Shown: positions 44,293 to 52,626, counted from the first letter of the stretch. The stretch is 64,000 bases of DNA from Vibrio fluvialis (GCF_900460245.1 NZ_UHIP01000002.1:1116001-1180000); one strand, 5' to 3'. Numbers and translations are program-made. Notes: generated by a model not told the origin, from the sequence alone.

Positions 44293-45223
44293 CGCTTTGC
44301 TCCCTGAATGGCCGGAACAGTGTCATCGAGGTGGTTTGTGCGCTTTCCGAGACGGACAGGCTCAACGCTTTGATGACCAGCATTTCACTGAACTGCTGCG
44401 TCTGGTCGATAACCCGGATGACCCGGTTGAGTCCGTCGATGGCGAGCGCCGGGAACAGTCCGGCAATGCTTGTTGAGGCCGTCAGACTCTGCGCGATCGC
44501 CAGGTTGTGCTCATACCGGGCGCGGGACAAACACGCATCGGCGGACTGTAACTGATCGCAGATAATCACCCGCGTGCGCGAAGCATCGATGTCGGCCGCG
44601 GTGACCACCGCGCTGGCATCGTCCCACGCGCCCTGAACTTCGGTGCGGTGAAAGCGGGTATGGAACTGACGGGCAATCTCAAGGCGTTCGATGTTGTTGC
44701 CGACTTCAAGCCCGATGCCCTGAATGATGCTGTGCGCGGTGTTTTCAATCGTCAGCACGCCATTGCGTTCAATCAGCGCCAAGCCTTGCTCTCGAATCAG
44801 CTGCGCGATGTTTTCCACCGGCGACTCTGCGTTGATCTGAAACTCCGGTACGGCCTTCAACGCGGAGACCAGACTCTCTACCCGCAAGCCAAACGGTGCG
44901 GCCAGACGGCGCAGTAATTTATCCATCGGCTGGTCGTAAAGCGCATCCATGGTGATGCGCGAGTCAATCATGTTGGCACTGACGGAGCGGCCCGTAATGG
45001 TGACTGAGCGGCTGCCTGAATCGGTGGCGGACTCAACCTGGTCAATTTGTCCTTTCAGGATGAGCTGGCCGCCGAGGTAGAAGCTCACCGGCAGCGGCTG
45101 GTTAATGGCCATCACCGGCACTTTGCAGCGAAAGGTGTGCGCGAGCTGCTCGAGAGAGTAGCTGAGTTCGGCTGAGTAAAACGCGGTCTGCGCGCCATTG
45201 ATGTGCATCGTAAGCTGGCTCAT
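44285..45223 (-). CDS. Baseplate hub protein (Mu gpP / gp44-like)
   Basis: A 312-aa hub subunit. YSLEQLAHTFRCKVPV, then a beta-rich FYLGGQLILKGQID and SRSVTITGRSVSANMIDS, match the Mu gpP/P2 gpD-type hub fold. It sits between the circulation protein and spike genes, as in Mu. Confidence 0.85.
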   Translation of the reverse strand: MSQLTMHINGAQTAFYSAELSYSLEQLAHTFRCKVPVMAINQPLPVSFYLGGQLILKGQIDQVESATDSGSRSVTITGRSVSANMIDSRITMDALYDQPMDKLLRRLAAPFGLRVESLVSALKAVPEFQINAESPVENIAQLIREQGLALIERNGVLTIENTAHSIIQGIGLEVGNNIERLEIARQFHTRFHRTEVQGAWDDASAVVTAADIDASRTRVIICDQLQSADACLSRARYEHNLAIAQSLTASTSIAGLFPALAIDGLNRVIRVIDQTQQFSEMLVIKALSLSVSESAQTTSMTLFRPFREQSDV

Positions 45224-46422
45224 TGCGGGTTCCTCACTGCAATGTCACCACGCAGAAACAGAGGGTGCTGCAACGCATTCATCGCGGTAACGATCGGTTC
45301 TGCCGTGTACTGGTCGTGCGCGATGGTCAGGGCCGGTTTGCTGCGCGGCTGCTCAATCACACGGTGCGCCGCGGTGCCTTTGATGACTTTGTCATGCTGC
45401 GTCTGAATGCCGCCTTTCAGCGCCTCCAATGCATTGAAGATGTCTAAGCTCTCAACCGTTGAGACGCTTGTCGTTTCACGCACGCGCGCATCAATCCCGT
45501 CAAGCAGCGCCACGAGGTCGCTTTGAATGATGGCTGGCTGTGTGCTCACGGCGGTGATGTCAAACTGGTCCAGCTTCTCCAGACGGGTAACATCTTGGCT
45601 GACCTTCACGGCTCCGGTCACCATCTGAATGTTGTGATGAGGGGTAACGGCGTCCTCTTTAACCTGACCCAACATCAGTTGCTGCGCGGTGCGCGCATTG
45701 TCGACGGCCTCACTGTCGGAGTCTGGCTCAGACTGAACGCCCTCGGCGACGCGATCAACGGCGGTGCTCAGCAGCGTAGCGAACTTATCCGGCGCACTGC
45801 TGATGCTGCTGATGGCACCAAACGCTTCGTTGATGGCTGAGTTGATGCTTTGCAGCTTGTCATCGGCGAGGTTCAGGCGGTGGGTGATGTCCACCAAGAC
45901 GTTGAGTGACTGAGTGAAATCGTTCTGTGTCTGGTTGATGTCGGCCACACTGAGGTTTTTCACATCACGGGCGAACGACTGCGCTGAGACACTTTCCACC
46001 GCGCTGGCCTGTTGCTTCACGCGGACGGTCGCTGATGTGTTGATGGTCGGCTGCGTGCCGGCACGGACAAAGCTCAGGCTGAGTGTGACCACGCCACGCT
46101 TGGTGCTGATGCTTTGCGAAAAGGTGTCGAATACCAGCGTTAGTTCGCCCAGCCAAGGGTGTTCCAGCTCTCCGGCAGGGGAAGACTCAAGGTTAGCAAT
46201 GAACGCGTTGGCATCGGCCAGCGAGTCGGCGCCGACAAAGACGACATCGAGTTTGATGGTGCGGGATTTACTGCCCATCACACGGATGTTGGGCAGTTCG
46301 GCGTAGGGAATTTCACTGACGTGCAGGCGTTGGCCGCCATCAATGGCCGTCGCCAGGATGTTGAGCTGATGCCCGTTCCATCGCCCGCGCTCGTACTGTC
46401 GTTCCCACATGAAAGCTCTCAC
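45220..46422 (-). CDS. DNA circularisation protein (Mu gpN-like)
   Basis: A 400-aa protein. The N-terminal WERQYERGRWNGHQLNILAT, then LKVDVVFVG-like strands and ESSPAGELEHPWLGELTLVF, define the DNA-circulation N-terminal family. The C-terminal part is helical. In Mu, gpN is a tail component between tape measure and hub. Here the tape measure gene is about 24 kb away across the lysogeny module. It heads the minus-strand operon to the tail fibre. Confidence 0.85.
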   Translation of the reverse strand: MRAFMWERQYERGRWNGHQLNILATAIDGGQRLHVSEIPYAELPNIRVMGSKSRTIKLDVVFVGADSLADANAFIANLESSPAGELEHPWLGELTLVFDTFSQSISTKRGVVTLSLSFVRAGTQPTINTSATVRVKQQASAVESVSAQSFARDVKNLSVADINQTQNDFTQSLNVLVDITHRLNLADDKLQSINSAINEAFGAISSISSAPDKFATLLSTAVDRVAEGVQSEPDSDSEAVDNARTAQQLMLGQVKEDAVTPHHNIQMVTGAVKVSQDVTRLEKLDQFDITAVSTQPAIIQSDLVALLDGIDARVRETTSVSTVESLDIFNALEALKGGIQTQHDKVIKGTAAHRVIEQPRSKPALTIAHDQYTAEPIVTAMNALQHPLFLRGDIAVRNPQ

Positions 46423-46582
46423 TTCATCTCAAATAAATCAAAGAAGGCAGCAGGCTGGAAAAATGATGGCGGGGAAGGGCGCTCAGGCCTAATTCGGACT
46501 CACCCCTCCCTCCGCACCAAAATTCAGCACTGCAATTTTGCGCAATCAGAGACGCAAAATAATTAGGTAGGGTTATTGCACC

Positions 46583-46614
46583 ACAGCCCTGATGGGAACT
46601 GAACTCAGGGCTGT
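46583..46614. terminator. Hairpin between early operon and baseplate operon
   Basis: Ten-base arms ACAGCCCTGA and TCAGGGCTGT with a 12-nt loop, followed by TTT on the + strand. The only genes entering this gap are minus-strand early genes ending at 46690, and on that strand there is no T-run, so it may be a weak terminator or an RNA structure. Confidence 0.45.
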
Positions 46615-46634
46615 TTTAGATTGGGGATTTAGAG
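46614..46634. promoter_or_regulatory. Predicted late-activator (Ogr-like) site upstream of the baseplate operon
   Basis: TTTTAGAT-TGGGG-ATTTAGAG, third copy of the palindrome with the same 5-nt spacer, 192 bp upstream of the gpN-like gene. It is the most diverged of the three. Confidence 0.58.
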
Positions 46635-46689
46635 AAGTGCCGGGATCGCAAACGTGCGTTTTTGATCGTTTTTTTTGAAAAGAAGATCT

Positions 46690-47157
46690 TTACACGATTA
46701 GGGTAGAGTAAGAAGACCTCATTTTGTCGATAAAGCTCGCTTTGAAATCCGAAAAATCTTTGTCTAAACCTATTCTCTCCGTTCTTTTGAACACTATGGG
46801 TAAGTAACTCTGAGTAACTTTGGTTACGTGGATTTTGGAGAAAGGTCTGTACTTGAGTATCTTTTCATTGAGTTGAACATGATCAATCAAGTTGAACTGA
46901 TCACCAGTAATATCAACTACATGTTCTTCTATCTCCAACCAAACGTGTGAAACCATATTCTCGCCATAACCAGTTACGCAGGTTATTTCTATGTTGTTTA
47001 GACGTTGAAAGTAGTGAAAAGCGAGCAACAGTGAGGCGAATTTACAGTTCATGATGGGAAAGGTATTAGTCAATATCGTAGAGGAATCTTTGTCACAGGA
47101 ATCCATTGCAGTACGAAGCCTAAGTGCTTCGCGTCTCAAGATTTGAATATTGACCAT
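46690..47157 (-). CDS. Small protein with a possible Cys-His-Asp (transglutaminase-like) triad
   Basis: A 155-aa protein of unknown function. FPIMNCKFASLLLAFHYFQ, SHVWLEIEEHVVDIT and GDQFN give a Cys, His, Asp order and strand pattern like small transglutaminase/papain-type enzymes. I chose ATG 47157 with GGGA upstream; the frame is open to an ATG at 47244, which would add a hydrophobic stretch (IFIHWLITQYFLLLISGL) and overlap the previous gene by 49 nt. It ends the early operon. AT-rich codons contrast with the structural genes, suggesting recent acquisition. Confidence 0.6.
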   Translation of the reverse strand: MVNIQILRREALRLRTAMDSCDKDSSTILTNTFPIMNCKFASLLLAFHYFQRLNNIEITCVTGYGENMVSHVWLEIEEHVVDITGDQFNLIDHVQLNEKILKYRPFSKIHVTKVTQSYLPIVFKRTERIGLDKDFSDFKASFIDKMRSSYSTLIV

Positions 47158-47195
47158 CGATAGTCCCGAAATGAGAAGTAAAAAATATTGGGTGA

Positions 47196-47555
47196 TTAGC
47201 CAATGGATAAAAATATAGCTCGATGTTTCTTGAGCATTGTCCATGACGAAACTAATTCATTTATATAGGAAAAGTTAGTGTCATCAAAGCAGTTGAACAC
47301 ATAAACATTTCCTGAATAGCCTGCAGATGTTTGGCTGTTAGGGAGTAAGAACGTCAGCGTTGTACCATTGGGCAATATAAGCGGGTTGCCAGACAGAGTC
47401 AGCCCGTACGAGCTCGCCAACTCAATGATACGCTCTCGAATCCTCTCGCTCTCATCTGTCGACGCAGACAAGAATATCTGATTTTCCTTCGTTTGAATCG
47501 CGTCGACTAGGGCATTTTTGCAAATGTGCAATTCGATTGAATCTATATTCATCAT
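47196..47555 (-). CDS. Terminase-ATPase-like mini protein (possible decoy)
   Basis: A 119-aa protein that aligns with the ATPase segment of the phage's own large terminase. NQIFLSAS here is NQVFLSAS there; LILPNGTTLTFL is LQLSNGATFYFL; QTSAGYSGNVYVFN is RTSQGFNGHVYFDE; and both end near a FLS/YLS strand. The acidic Walker B residues are replaced (DE to FN), and the region holding Walker A is missing, so it should not hydrolyse ATP. It overlaps the KorA-like gene upstream by 4 nt. Function unknown; interference with a terminase is an inference. Confidence 0.65.
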   Translation of the reverse strand: MMNIDSIELHICKNALVDAIQTKENQIFLSASTDESERIRERIIELASSYGLTLSGNPLILPNGTTLTFLLPNSQTSAGYSGNVYVFNCFDDTNFSYINELVSSWTMLKKHRAIFLSIG

Positions 47556-47782
47556 GACAACCTATATGCTTTGAGAAGTATCCTATCTATTTGGTCTAAT
47601 TTGCGAGCAGCCAGAGAAATGCGCTTGCTCGATACGCCCGTTCTAAGGGACGCGAGCTCATATGAATAACCAGACTCAAAGACCAGCCTCAATGCCGCTC
47701 TGGTTTGCTCTGGAATTTCGCGCATAGGAAGAACATCCAATAGTGCGTTCAGACGCTGTGATGGAATGACATTAATTTTCAT
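47552..47782 (-). CDS. KorA/TrfB-like helix-turn-helix protein
   Basis: A 76-aa protein whose C-terminal half, SGYSYELASLRTGVSSKRIS then LAARKLDQID, is a helix-turn-helix resembling the KorA/TrfB family. It is probably a small repressor or adaptor for the two genes that follow in the same coupled unit. Confidence 0.6.
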   Translation of the reverse strand: MKINVIPSQRLNALLDVLPMREIPEQTRAALRLVFESGYSYELASLRTGVSSKRISLAARKLDQIDRILLKAYRLS

Positions 47783-47800
47783 GCAGTCTAGACTTCTGGT

Positions 47801-48052
47801 TTATTGGATTTGCTCAAAGGCACTGAAGATGTCCATCTGATCCACATCTCCCTTACACAGCTCCGGCTGCAGTTCCGGGTCTGGCTTGGCGCCAGTCGGT
47901 TCAATAATGCGGTTAACCGTGGTCAGCGTGGTAAACGCTCGGCCGCAGTTTAGGTTCAGACATTGGCAATAGGCTTCGCGCGTTTCGTTACTCATCGCTT
48001 TGGACGTTGCAATACGTGCTTTGCTTCCACAAATAGGGCAGGTGATTAACAT
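47801..48052 (-). CDS. ogr: Ogr/Delta-type late transcription activator
   Basis: An 83-aa zinc protein. Cysteines at 5, 8, 31 and 36 give C-x2-C-x22-C-x4-C, exactly the Ogr/Delta spacing, with the surrounding CPICGSKA and CLNLNCGRAFTT. Ogr proteins bind palindromes upstream of P2-type late promoters and contact RNA polymerase alpha. The three TTCTAGAT-N5-ATNTAGAA sites in this prophage are its likely targets. The gene lies just after the replication gene. Confidence 0.88.
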   Translation of the reverse strand: MLITCPICGSKARIATSKAMSNETREAYCQCLNLNCGRAFTTLTTVNRIIEPTGAKPDPELQPELCKGDVDQMDIFSAFEQIQ

Positions 48053-48061
48053 GGGATCTCC

Positions 48062-50692
48062 TCACGCTAACGGCCAGTCATCTTCCAACTCAGGGAAGAA
48101 CGACAGGTCCGGTTGTTGATACTCTTCGGTTTCTGGTTGGGCTAACACTTCGTCCCAACCTTCAAAATTCATCCACGACAAATCATCGGCAGGCACGCGG
48201 CTGACTTCGACCAGCTGAGCCGGGCGTTTTTCGCCGTACTCGTCTACCTCCGCAGGGCGGATTTGGATACTTCGTTCATCATCGATGCGAATTGAACTGC
48301 CTTTTCTGAGTGCGGCCAGTGCCGCTTCATCAATATTTGGCGGTTTATTCGCCTTTCTTCGCTCTGGTGCTAACAACCTGGTGAGCTGATCGCTGACCTG
48401 ATCCTCGCGGGGCTCCGTACAGTTATTGACAGAACTCCGAGAGGCGGCGGGGCCGCCAATGACGGTCGCTGCGCTCCCTTGGGCGATCGCTTCCGCATCA
48501 TCGCTAACCTTGGGTTTCTGTTTAATCGTCCAGACTCTGAGGCGTGTTTTGATGAACACGCCTGATGCGTCAAACCCATCCAACTTGCGAACGGTTTCAC
48601 CGTGCGGAGAAGCAAACGGCAGCTCTTCATAAACGTTGGTGATCAGCAGGTCAGCGCGTTTCACGAACGGGCCACCCTGACCCATGATGTAATCACGCCA
48701 CTGGCCACGGTCGGCGGCTTTCATCACTTCCGTGACGGTGCCGTTTTCGTGTTCCAGATCGGCCTGATAAACCTGCGTGAGCAGCACAAACAGATACTTG
48801 CTGTCGAACTTCTTATGGCGACGAATCAGCTCTGCCGGAATAGGCGGGCCGATCAGCTTGCGGCCTTCGCGAATGTCCAACTCTTCATAAATGGTCAGCA
48901 GCTCTTCATAGTTCAGTTGAGTGAGGTACTGGTTAAAGCTGGCTTTGTCGTTGTTGGCAAAGCGGCGCAGCTCGCGGTAAGTCGTGACCGGAGCGCCACC
49001 AAAAAACTGAAACTGGCGGATAGCCCAGCGGCTTTTCCAGGCACTCACATTCTTGGCCATGTCTTTCACGGGCTTACCTGTTTCGTCGGAAATCTCATCG
49101 TCCATGGCAAAGCCGTCGATGTTCTTGGAAATGTATTTGGCGATGTAGCCGGTTGCCGTGCCTTTGGCCGGATCGATGTAACCAAAGTCGCAGCGCGGTT
49201 TGTAATTGAACGGCCCGTGAAAGGCCTGCTTCTTCTCGGCGCGTTTCGGGTTGCGGTCGAACTGCGGATACAGCTCTTCTTTGTCTTCTTCGACGGCGTA
49301 GGAAATAAACACGTCACGCACTTGCGCGACATCTTCCGGCTTCACCCAGATCAGCAAATGCCAGTGCGGCGTGCCATCGTGATGCGGCTCGGCAACGCGA
49401 ACCCCGAACCAGCGAATTTCGTCACGGCCCAGCTTGGCGCGAATACGCTGCCACACATTGTTAAGGTAGGCTTGCGTATCGCGCGGGCTGGCGCCGTTCC
49501 AGTGGTCGATAAAGCCGCCTTTCTTGTAGCTGTTGTGGTACTTGGACGGCGAAGTGAGCGTGAGAAACAAACCTTGCAGCTCAAGCTCATTGCCGATGTC
49601 TTCGCAGCCACTGCAGCGCACCATCAGCTCATGGCGGCGGATCGCCGGATTAGACAGGCTCTTTTTCGCCATGTCCCACAAATCGGCTTCTTCGCCCGTA
49701 ATCTCATCGATCAGTTTTCTCTGCTTAATATATTCATAGTTGGCTTTCTGCTGCTCCTGATGCTCACGGACACAATCCCAAGAGGCATAAGGCGAGGCTT
49801 TGTAGCTCACTTGCCCCATGGCGATCGCCAGATGTTCGCGCATGATTTTGCGAATGTGCACCAGTCGGCCGCGCCACCATTTTTCATCGAGCATTCTTGA
49901 GATGTCGTTCAGGGCCGTCAGTTCGGTTTGCTTCTTGCGCTTGCGGGGCGCTTTGATGCCGAACTCATTCACGAAAGCTGCCAGCTTGTGATAGGTGTTC
50001 ACCACCGCAATCTCGCCGATTTTTGATTCAGAGGCTTTGACCTCGCGCTTCGCCAGATCTGCTTTCACTTCTTTGATGGCAGAAGCCGCAAAGCGTTGGT
50101 GACGGGCAGAGGCGATTTGCGACAGTTTGAATGCCATGTCTCTGAGTTCGTCGGGTTCGAGTTCGGCAACGCTGCGGTTCTTCTCTGGCTTGGTATGTTT
50201 TTCGGCTTGGTCGAAGTCAAAAGAGAGCTGAGGACGCTGAAAGTCTTCAGGCAGGCTGTGCTCTGTAAAGTACACGGAGGCGAATGCGTTATCGCCGCTT
50301 TCGAATTCTTTAGAGAACATCGCCACTTTTTGTGTGGTTGGCAGTTTGCTGTATTTTTCCAAGACCTTTTGCGCGCGTTCTGTTGCGGGTGCCATACGCT
50401 CACGCAGGTAAATGTTGGCCTCTTTACGGCCGAGTTTTTCAAACACGCTGATGTAGCGCGTGACGAAGTATTTGGTTAGGTAATCGGGCAAGTCTTGGAT
50501 GCGCGATTGCGCCCAGGCAAAGTCGTCCGGGTTGGCTTCAAACAATTTACGTTCAAGCACACTCAGGCTTTCTGGCTGAATCACTTCATTGAATCGGCGA
50601 TCACCAAAGCAGCCCGCTTCAACTTCCGTTAAAGGGGCTTGCCATGGGAATTCGTAAAGGTCGATTTCAGCGGGTACTTTTAGGTTTTCCAA
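48062..50692 (-). CDS. Rolling-circle replication endonuclease (P2 gpA-like)
   Basis: An 876-aa HUH-family nickase that starts phage replication. The HUH motif is TPHWHLLIWV at about residue 445. The paired active-site tyrosines are in GYIAKYISKN at about 514 and 518 (Y-x3-Y), as in P2 gpA. CxxC pairs (CSGCEDIG) lie upstream. It is longer than P2 gpA (761 aa); the extra length includes an unconserved C-terminal tail from about residue 740. In P2 the origin lies inside this gene. Confidence 0.93.
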   Translation of the reverse strand: MENLKVPAEIDLYEFPWQAPLTEVEAGCFGDRRFNEVIQPESLSVLERKLFEANPDDFAWAQSRIQDLPDYLTKYFVTRYISVFEKLGRKEANIYLRERMAPATERAQKVLEKYSKLPTTQKVAMFSKEFESGDNAFASVYFTEHSLPEDFQRPQLSFDFDQAEKHTKPEKNRSVAELEPDELRDMAFKLSQIASARHQRFAASAIKEVKADLAKREVKASESKIGEIAVVNTYHKLAAFVNEFGIKAPRKRKKQTELTALNDISRMLDEKWWRGRLVHIRKIMREHLAIAMGQVSYKASPYASWDCVREHQEQQKANYEYIKQRKLIDEITGEEADLWDMAKKSLSNPAIRRHELMVRCSGCEDIGNELELQGLFLTLTSPSKYHNSYKKGGFIDHWNGASPRDTQAYLNNVWQRIRAKLGRDEIRWFGVRVAEPHHDGTPHWHLLIWVKPEDVAQVRDVFISYAVEEDKEELYPQFDRNPKRAEKKQAFHGPFNYKPRCDFGYIDPAKGTATGYIAKYISKNIDGFAMDDEISDETGKPVKDMAKNVSAWKSRWAIRQFQFFGGAPVTTYRELRRFANNDKASFNQYLTQLNYEELLTIYEELDIREGRKLIGPPIPAELIRRHKKFDSKYLFVLLTQVYQADLEHENGTVTEVMKAADRGQWRDYIMGQGGPFVKRADLLITNVYEELPFASPHGETVRKLDGFDASGVFIKTRLRVWTIKQKPKVSDDAEAIAQGSAATVIGGPAASRSSVNNCTEPREDQVSDQLTRLLAPERRKANKPPNIDEAALAALRKGSSIRIDDERSIQIRPAEVDEYGEKRPAQLVEVSRVPADDLSWMNFEGWDEVLAQPETEEYQQPDLSFFPELEDDWPLA

Positions 50693-50735
50693 TGTGTTAA
50701 GCTCAATTTCGCACTAATCAACAAAGAGTTGGCTT

Positions 50736-51044
50736 ATGAAAACAAAACTATTTAAACCTGAACTAAAGCTAGATTTTGACGATTCAATCGTTTCGTTTGT
50801 CGAAGGTTATGAATCGAATGAACTGTTGCCTGAGTTAAAAGTTGCTTTGCTTTCGGATAAAGCTAAGAGCCAATACCGCTCGATTACAGTTTTCGGACAG
50901 GAAGCATTAGATGACCTGGACGAAGAACTGGAGGAGTGGGGACTCGTTAACCTTTTAGCCGGACATCCTCCTGTTTCGCCATACGTTGCAATCTACGGTT
51001 ATGAGCCTGAGATTGAGTCGTTCGATGAAGACGAAATAATCTAG
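50736..51044 (+). CDS. Small highly acidic protein on the opposite strand
   Basis: A 102-aa protein with 24 Asp/Glu against 8 Lys/Arg, ending IESFDEDEII. I do not recognise it. It reads plus while every neighbour reads minus. It starts 43 bases from the replication gene start (divergent) and overlaps the convergent gene below by 98 bases. The strong negative charge resembles DNA-mimic anti-restriction or anti-repressor proteins, but nothing beyond composition supports that. Confidence 0.55.
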   Translation: MKTKLFKPELKLDFDDSIVSFVEGYESNELLPELKVALLSDKAKSQYRSITVFGQEALDDLDEELEEWGLVNLLAGHPPVSPYVAIYGYEPEIESFDEDEII

Positions 51045-51237
51045 TTGCATCAGACAGAGAGCCATTAGATAAAGCAGTGGCTCTCAAACATCCCAAATAG
51101 CGCCATTCAGTCAGCGGTCTGTTGGGGAATTCGCCCGCAGCCAACTCTCTAGCAGTGTCCAAGCTAGAAAACTTGCTTTTACAGATGCTTTCAAAATGTT
51201 GAATCAAACGTTCCAATGTGATGATTGGTTCACTCAT
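50947..51237 (-). CDS. Hypothetical early phage protein
   Basis: A 96-aa protein, MSEPIITLERLIQHFESICK onward, with a helical N-terminal half and an Arg-rich C-terminal end. Its start overlaps the previous stop (ATGA), which supports it as part of the early operon. The last third overlaps the acidic plus-strand gene, so one of the two may be shorter than drawn. Confidence 0.5.
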   Translation of the reverse strand: MSEPIITLERLIQHFESICKSKFSSLDTARELAAGEFPNRPLTEWRYLGCLRATALSNGSLSDATRLFRLHRTTQSQAHNRRLQRMAKQEDVRLKG

Positions 51238-51470
51238 ACTTCCTCCAACTCTTGCGTAGTAACTAACAGATAACCGCCTTTACCTCGTCCTTTGCTGATT
51301 ATTCCCTTCTCGCGTGGATGCATCACACTGCAATCAAGATCACGGCAGGCTTGGTTCATGGCTTCTTGCATCGAATCGAAATCGCCAATCAGAATGTTGG
51401 CGACTTCCTGAGTTTGTTCGTGGCGGATCACTCCGCCATCGGAACACAGCATTACTGCGGCGTATTGCAT
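51234..51470 (-). CDS. Hypothetical early phage protein
   Basis: A 78-aa protein (MQYAAVMLCSDGGVIRHEQT onward) with no recognised family. It overlaps neighbours on both sides (19 and 4 nt) in a compact early operon. The C-terminal GKGGYLLVTTQELEEV looks like a beta strand and helix. Confidence 0.6.
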   Translation of the reverse strand: MQYAAVMLCSDGGVIRHEQTQEVANILIGDFDSMQEAMNQACRDLDCSVMHPREKGIISKGRGKGGYLLVTTQELEEV

Positions 51471-51919
51471 GGCTGACTCTCCGCGAAGGTATTCAGAAAC
51501 TGGTTAGCCTCTTCAATAAACACTCGGCCGCCCTCTACTGTCATTGCCGCATCTGACGTGGAATGGCCGGAAGAACGTGCGATGCCATAACCCGCTTCAA
51601 TGCAGTCACAAGTTTCTTCCAAGCGATCACGCAGGTACTCAATCAACTTTTGGGCTTTGTTGTGAGTGGTATTCTTTAGCGAGAGAACACACCATCCTTC
51701 AGCCAAACCATACTGATCACCGTGAAGTACATGGCTGATTTGAGTATTCATTTCTTGCCCGGTGTAATGGCCGCTCTCATCGATTTCGCGAAGGTTTAAA
51801 CAGTCACCAATTTGATAATTTCTGTCGTTGAATCGAACTTCATGCGTTTTGCGTCCGGCCAGCACTTCCGTGAAATTCTCGGCGCTAATTTTGAGTTCGT
51901 GAATTGTCAGCGTGCTCAT
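51452..51919 (-). CDS. DUF3850 / ASCH-like domain protein
   Basis: A 155-aa protein. The N-terminal TIHELKISAENFTEVLAGRK and THEVRFNDRNYQIGDCLNLR match the DUF3850 group of the ASCH/PUA-like superfamily, thought to bind RNA or modified bases. The C-terminal half is a helical segment of unknown role. It lies in the early operon, coupled at both ends. Confidence 0.78.
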   Translation of the reverse strand: MSTLTIHELKISAENFTEVLAGRKTHEVRFNDRNYQIGDCLNLREIDESGHYTGQEMNTQISHVLHGDQYGLAEGWCVLSLKNTTHNKAQKLIEYLRDRLEETCDCIEAGYGIARSSGHSTSDAAMTVEGGRVFIEEANQFLNTFAESQPCNTPQ

Positions 51920-52212
51920 GCTTCTTCCCCCTTCTCCAACTCATCGCGGCGCGCAGCGATGCGCTCAATCAAGTCATCTTCGATGTCCAGCAGGTCTTTC
52001 AGGGCTTGTTTGCTATCGAGCAGCACAATGCTGTGGGCGTGGTCGGTTGTGGTGGCGGAGAAGATCACCACGTTCAGCATCTTCATGCTTGAGGAATATT
52101 CGATACGCACGCTCATCACATCGGCGCTGTCGATGGCCAGCTCATACAGGCTGGTGATAGTGGCGAGAATCGCGCGTTCAAACGCGGCTTTGGTAACTGG
52201 GTCATTCATCAT
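51916..52212 (-). CDS. Hypothetical early phage protein
   Basis: A 98-aa protein, MMNDPVTKAAFERAILATIT onward, alpha/beta with a charged end (ERIAARRDELEKGEEA). I placed the start at ATG 52212 because AGGAG lies 8-12 nt upstream; the longer frame to 52272 has no ribosome site. Confidence 0.62.
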   Translation of the reverse strand: MMNDPVTKAAFERAILATITSLYELAIDSADVMSVRIEYSSSMKMLNVVIFSATTTDHAHSIVLLDSKQALKDLLDIEDDLIERIAARRDELEKGEEA

Positions 52213-52284
52213 CTTTGCTCCTACGCTGAGACGAAAAAGGCCCCCATTCCGAGAGGAATACCACGGGGGCAAAGGTTGGCTAGG

Positions 52285-52617
52285 TTAATGGGTGTTGCTG
52301 AACTGGTAGTGCTTGAGGCGGCGAACATCGCCGACCTTGCTGTCGAACGTGACCGTCAGGTTTTTCAGGTACTGCATTCCGGTGCGGATTTTTTGCAGTT
52401 CCAGGTCATCGAACGATTCGAATTCTCGGTTGTAATCGCGCGCGGGCAGGCCGCCGGCGATCAGCACCAAGCCACGGCTTTTCTCTGGCAGTTCGTTGAA
52501 CATCTTCTTCAACTGGCAGCGGGTGGCGGCGCCGTTAAACAGCGATTTGCACGCGGCGATGCTCTCTTGCGCTGGCGGCGTGTGTTGGGTGTGTGCGTTT
52601 CTGGCTAGCTGATTCAT
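52285..52617 (-). CDS. Hypothetical early phage protein
   Basis: A 110-aa protein with ACKSLFNGAATRCQLKKMFN and EFESFDDLELQKIRTGMQYL. AAGGAGC lies upstream of ATG 52617. I do not recognise a family; comparable genes occur between CII-like and replication genes in P2-like phages. Confidence 0.65.
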   Translation of the reverse strand: MNQLARNAHTQHTPPAQESIAACKSLFNGAATRCQLKKMFNELPEKSRGLVLIAGGLPARDYNREFESFDDLELQKIRTGMQYLKNLTVTFDSKVGDVRRLKHYQFSNTH

Positions 52618-52626
52618 CTTGGCTCC

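Noticed and set aside
46690..47244. Longer 184-residue version of the Cys-His-Asp protein
   Set aside because: It overlaps the terminase-like gene by 49 nt; the later ATG has a better ribosome site, though the longer form is not excluded.
48602..49900. 432-codon plus-strand frame
   Set aside because: It lies antisense to the clear gpA replication gene with its HUH and Tyr motifs; composition is a mirror of that gene.
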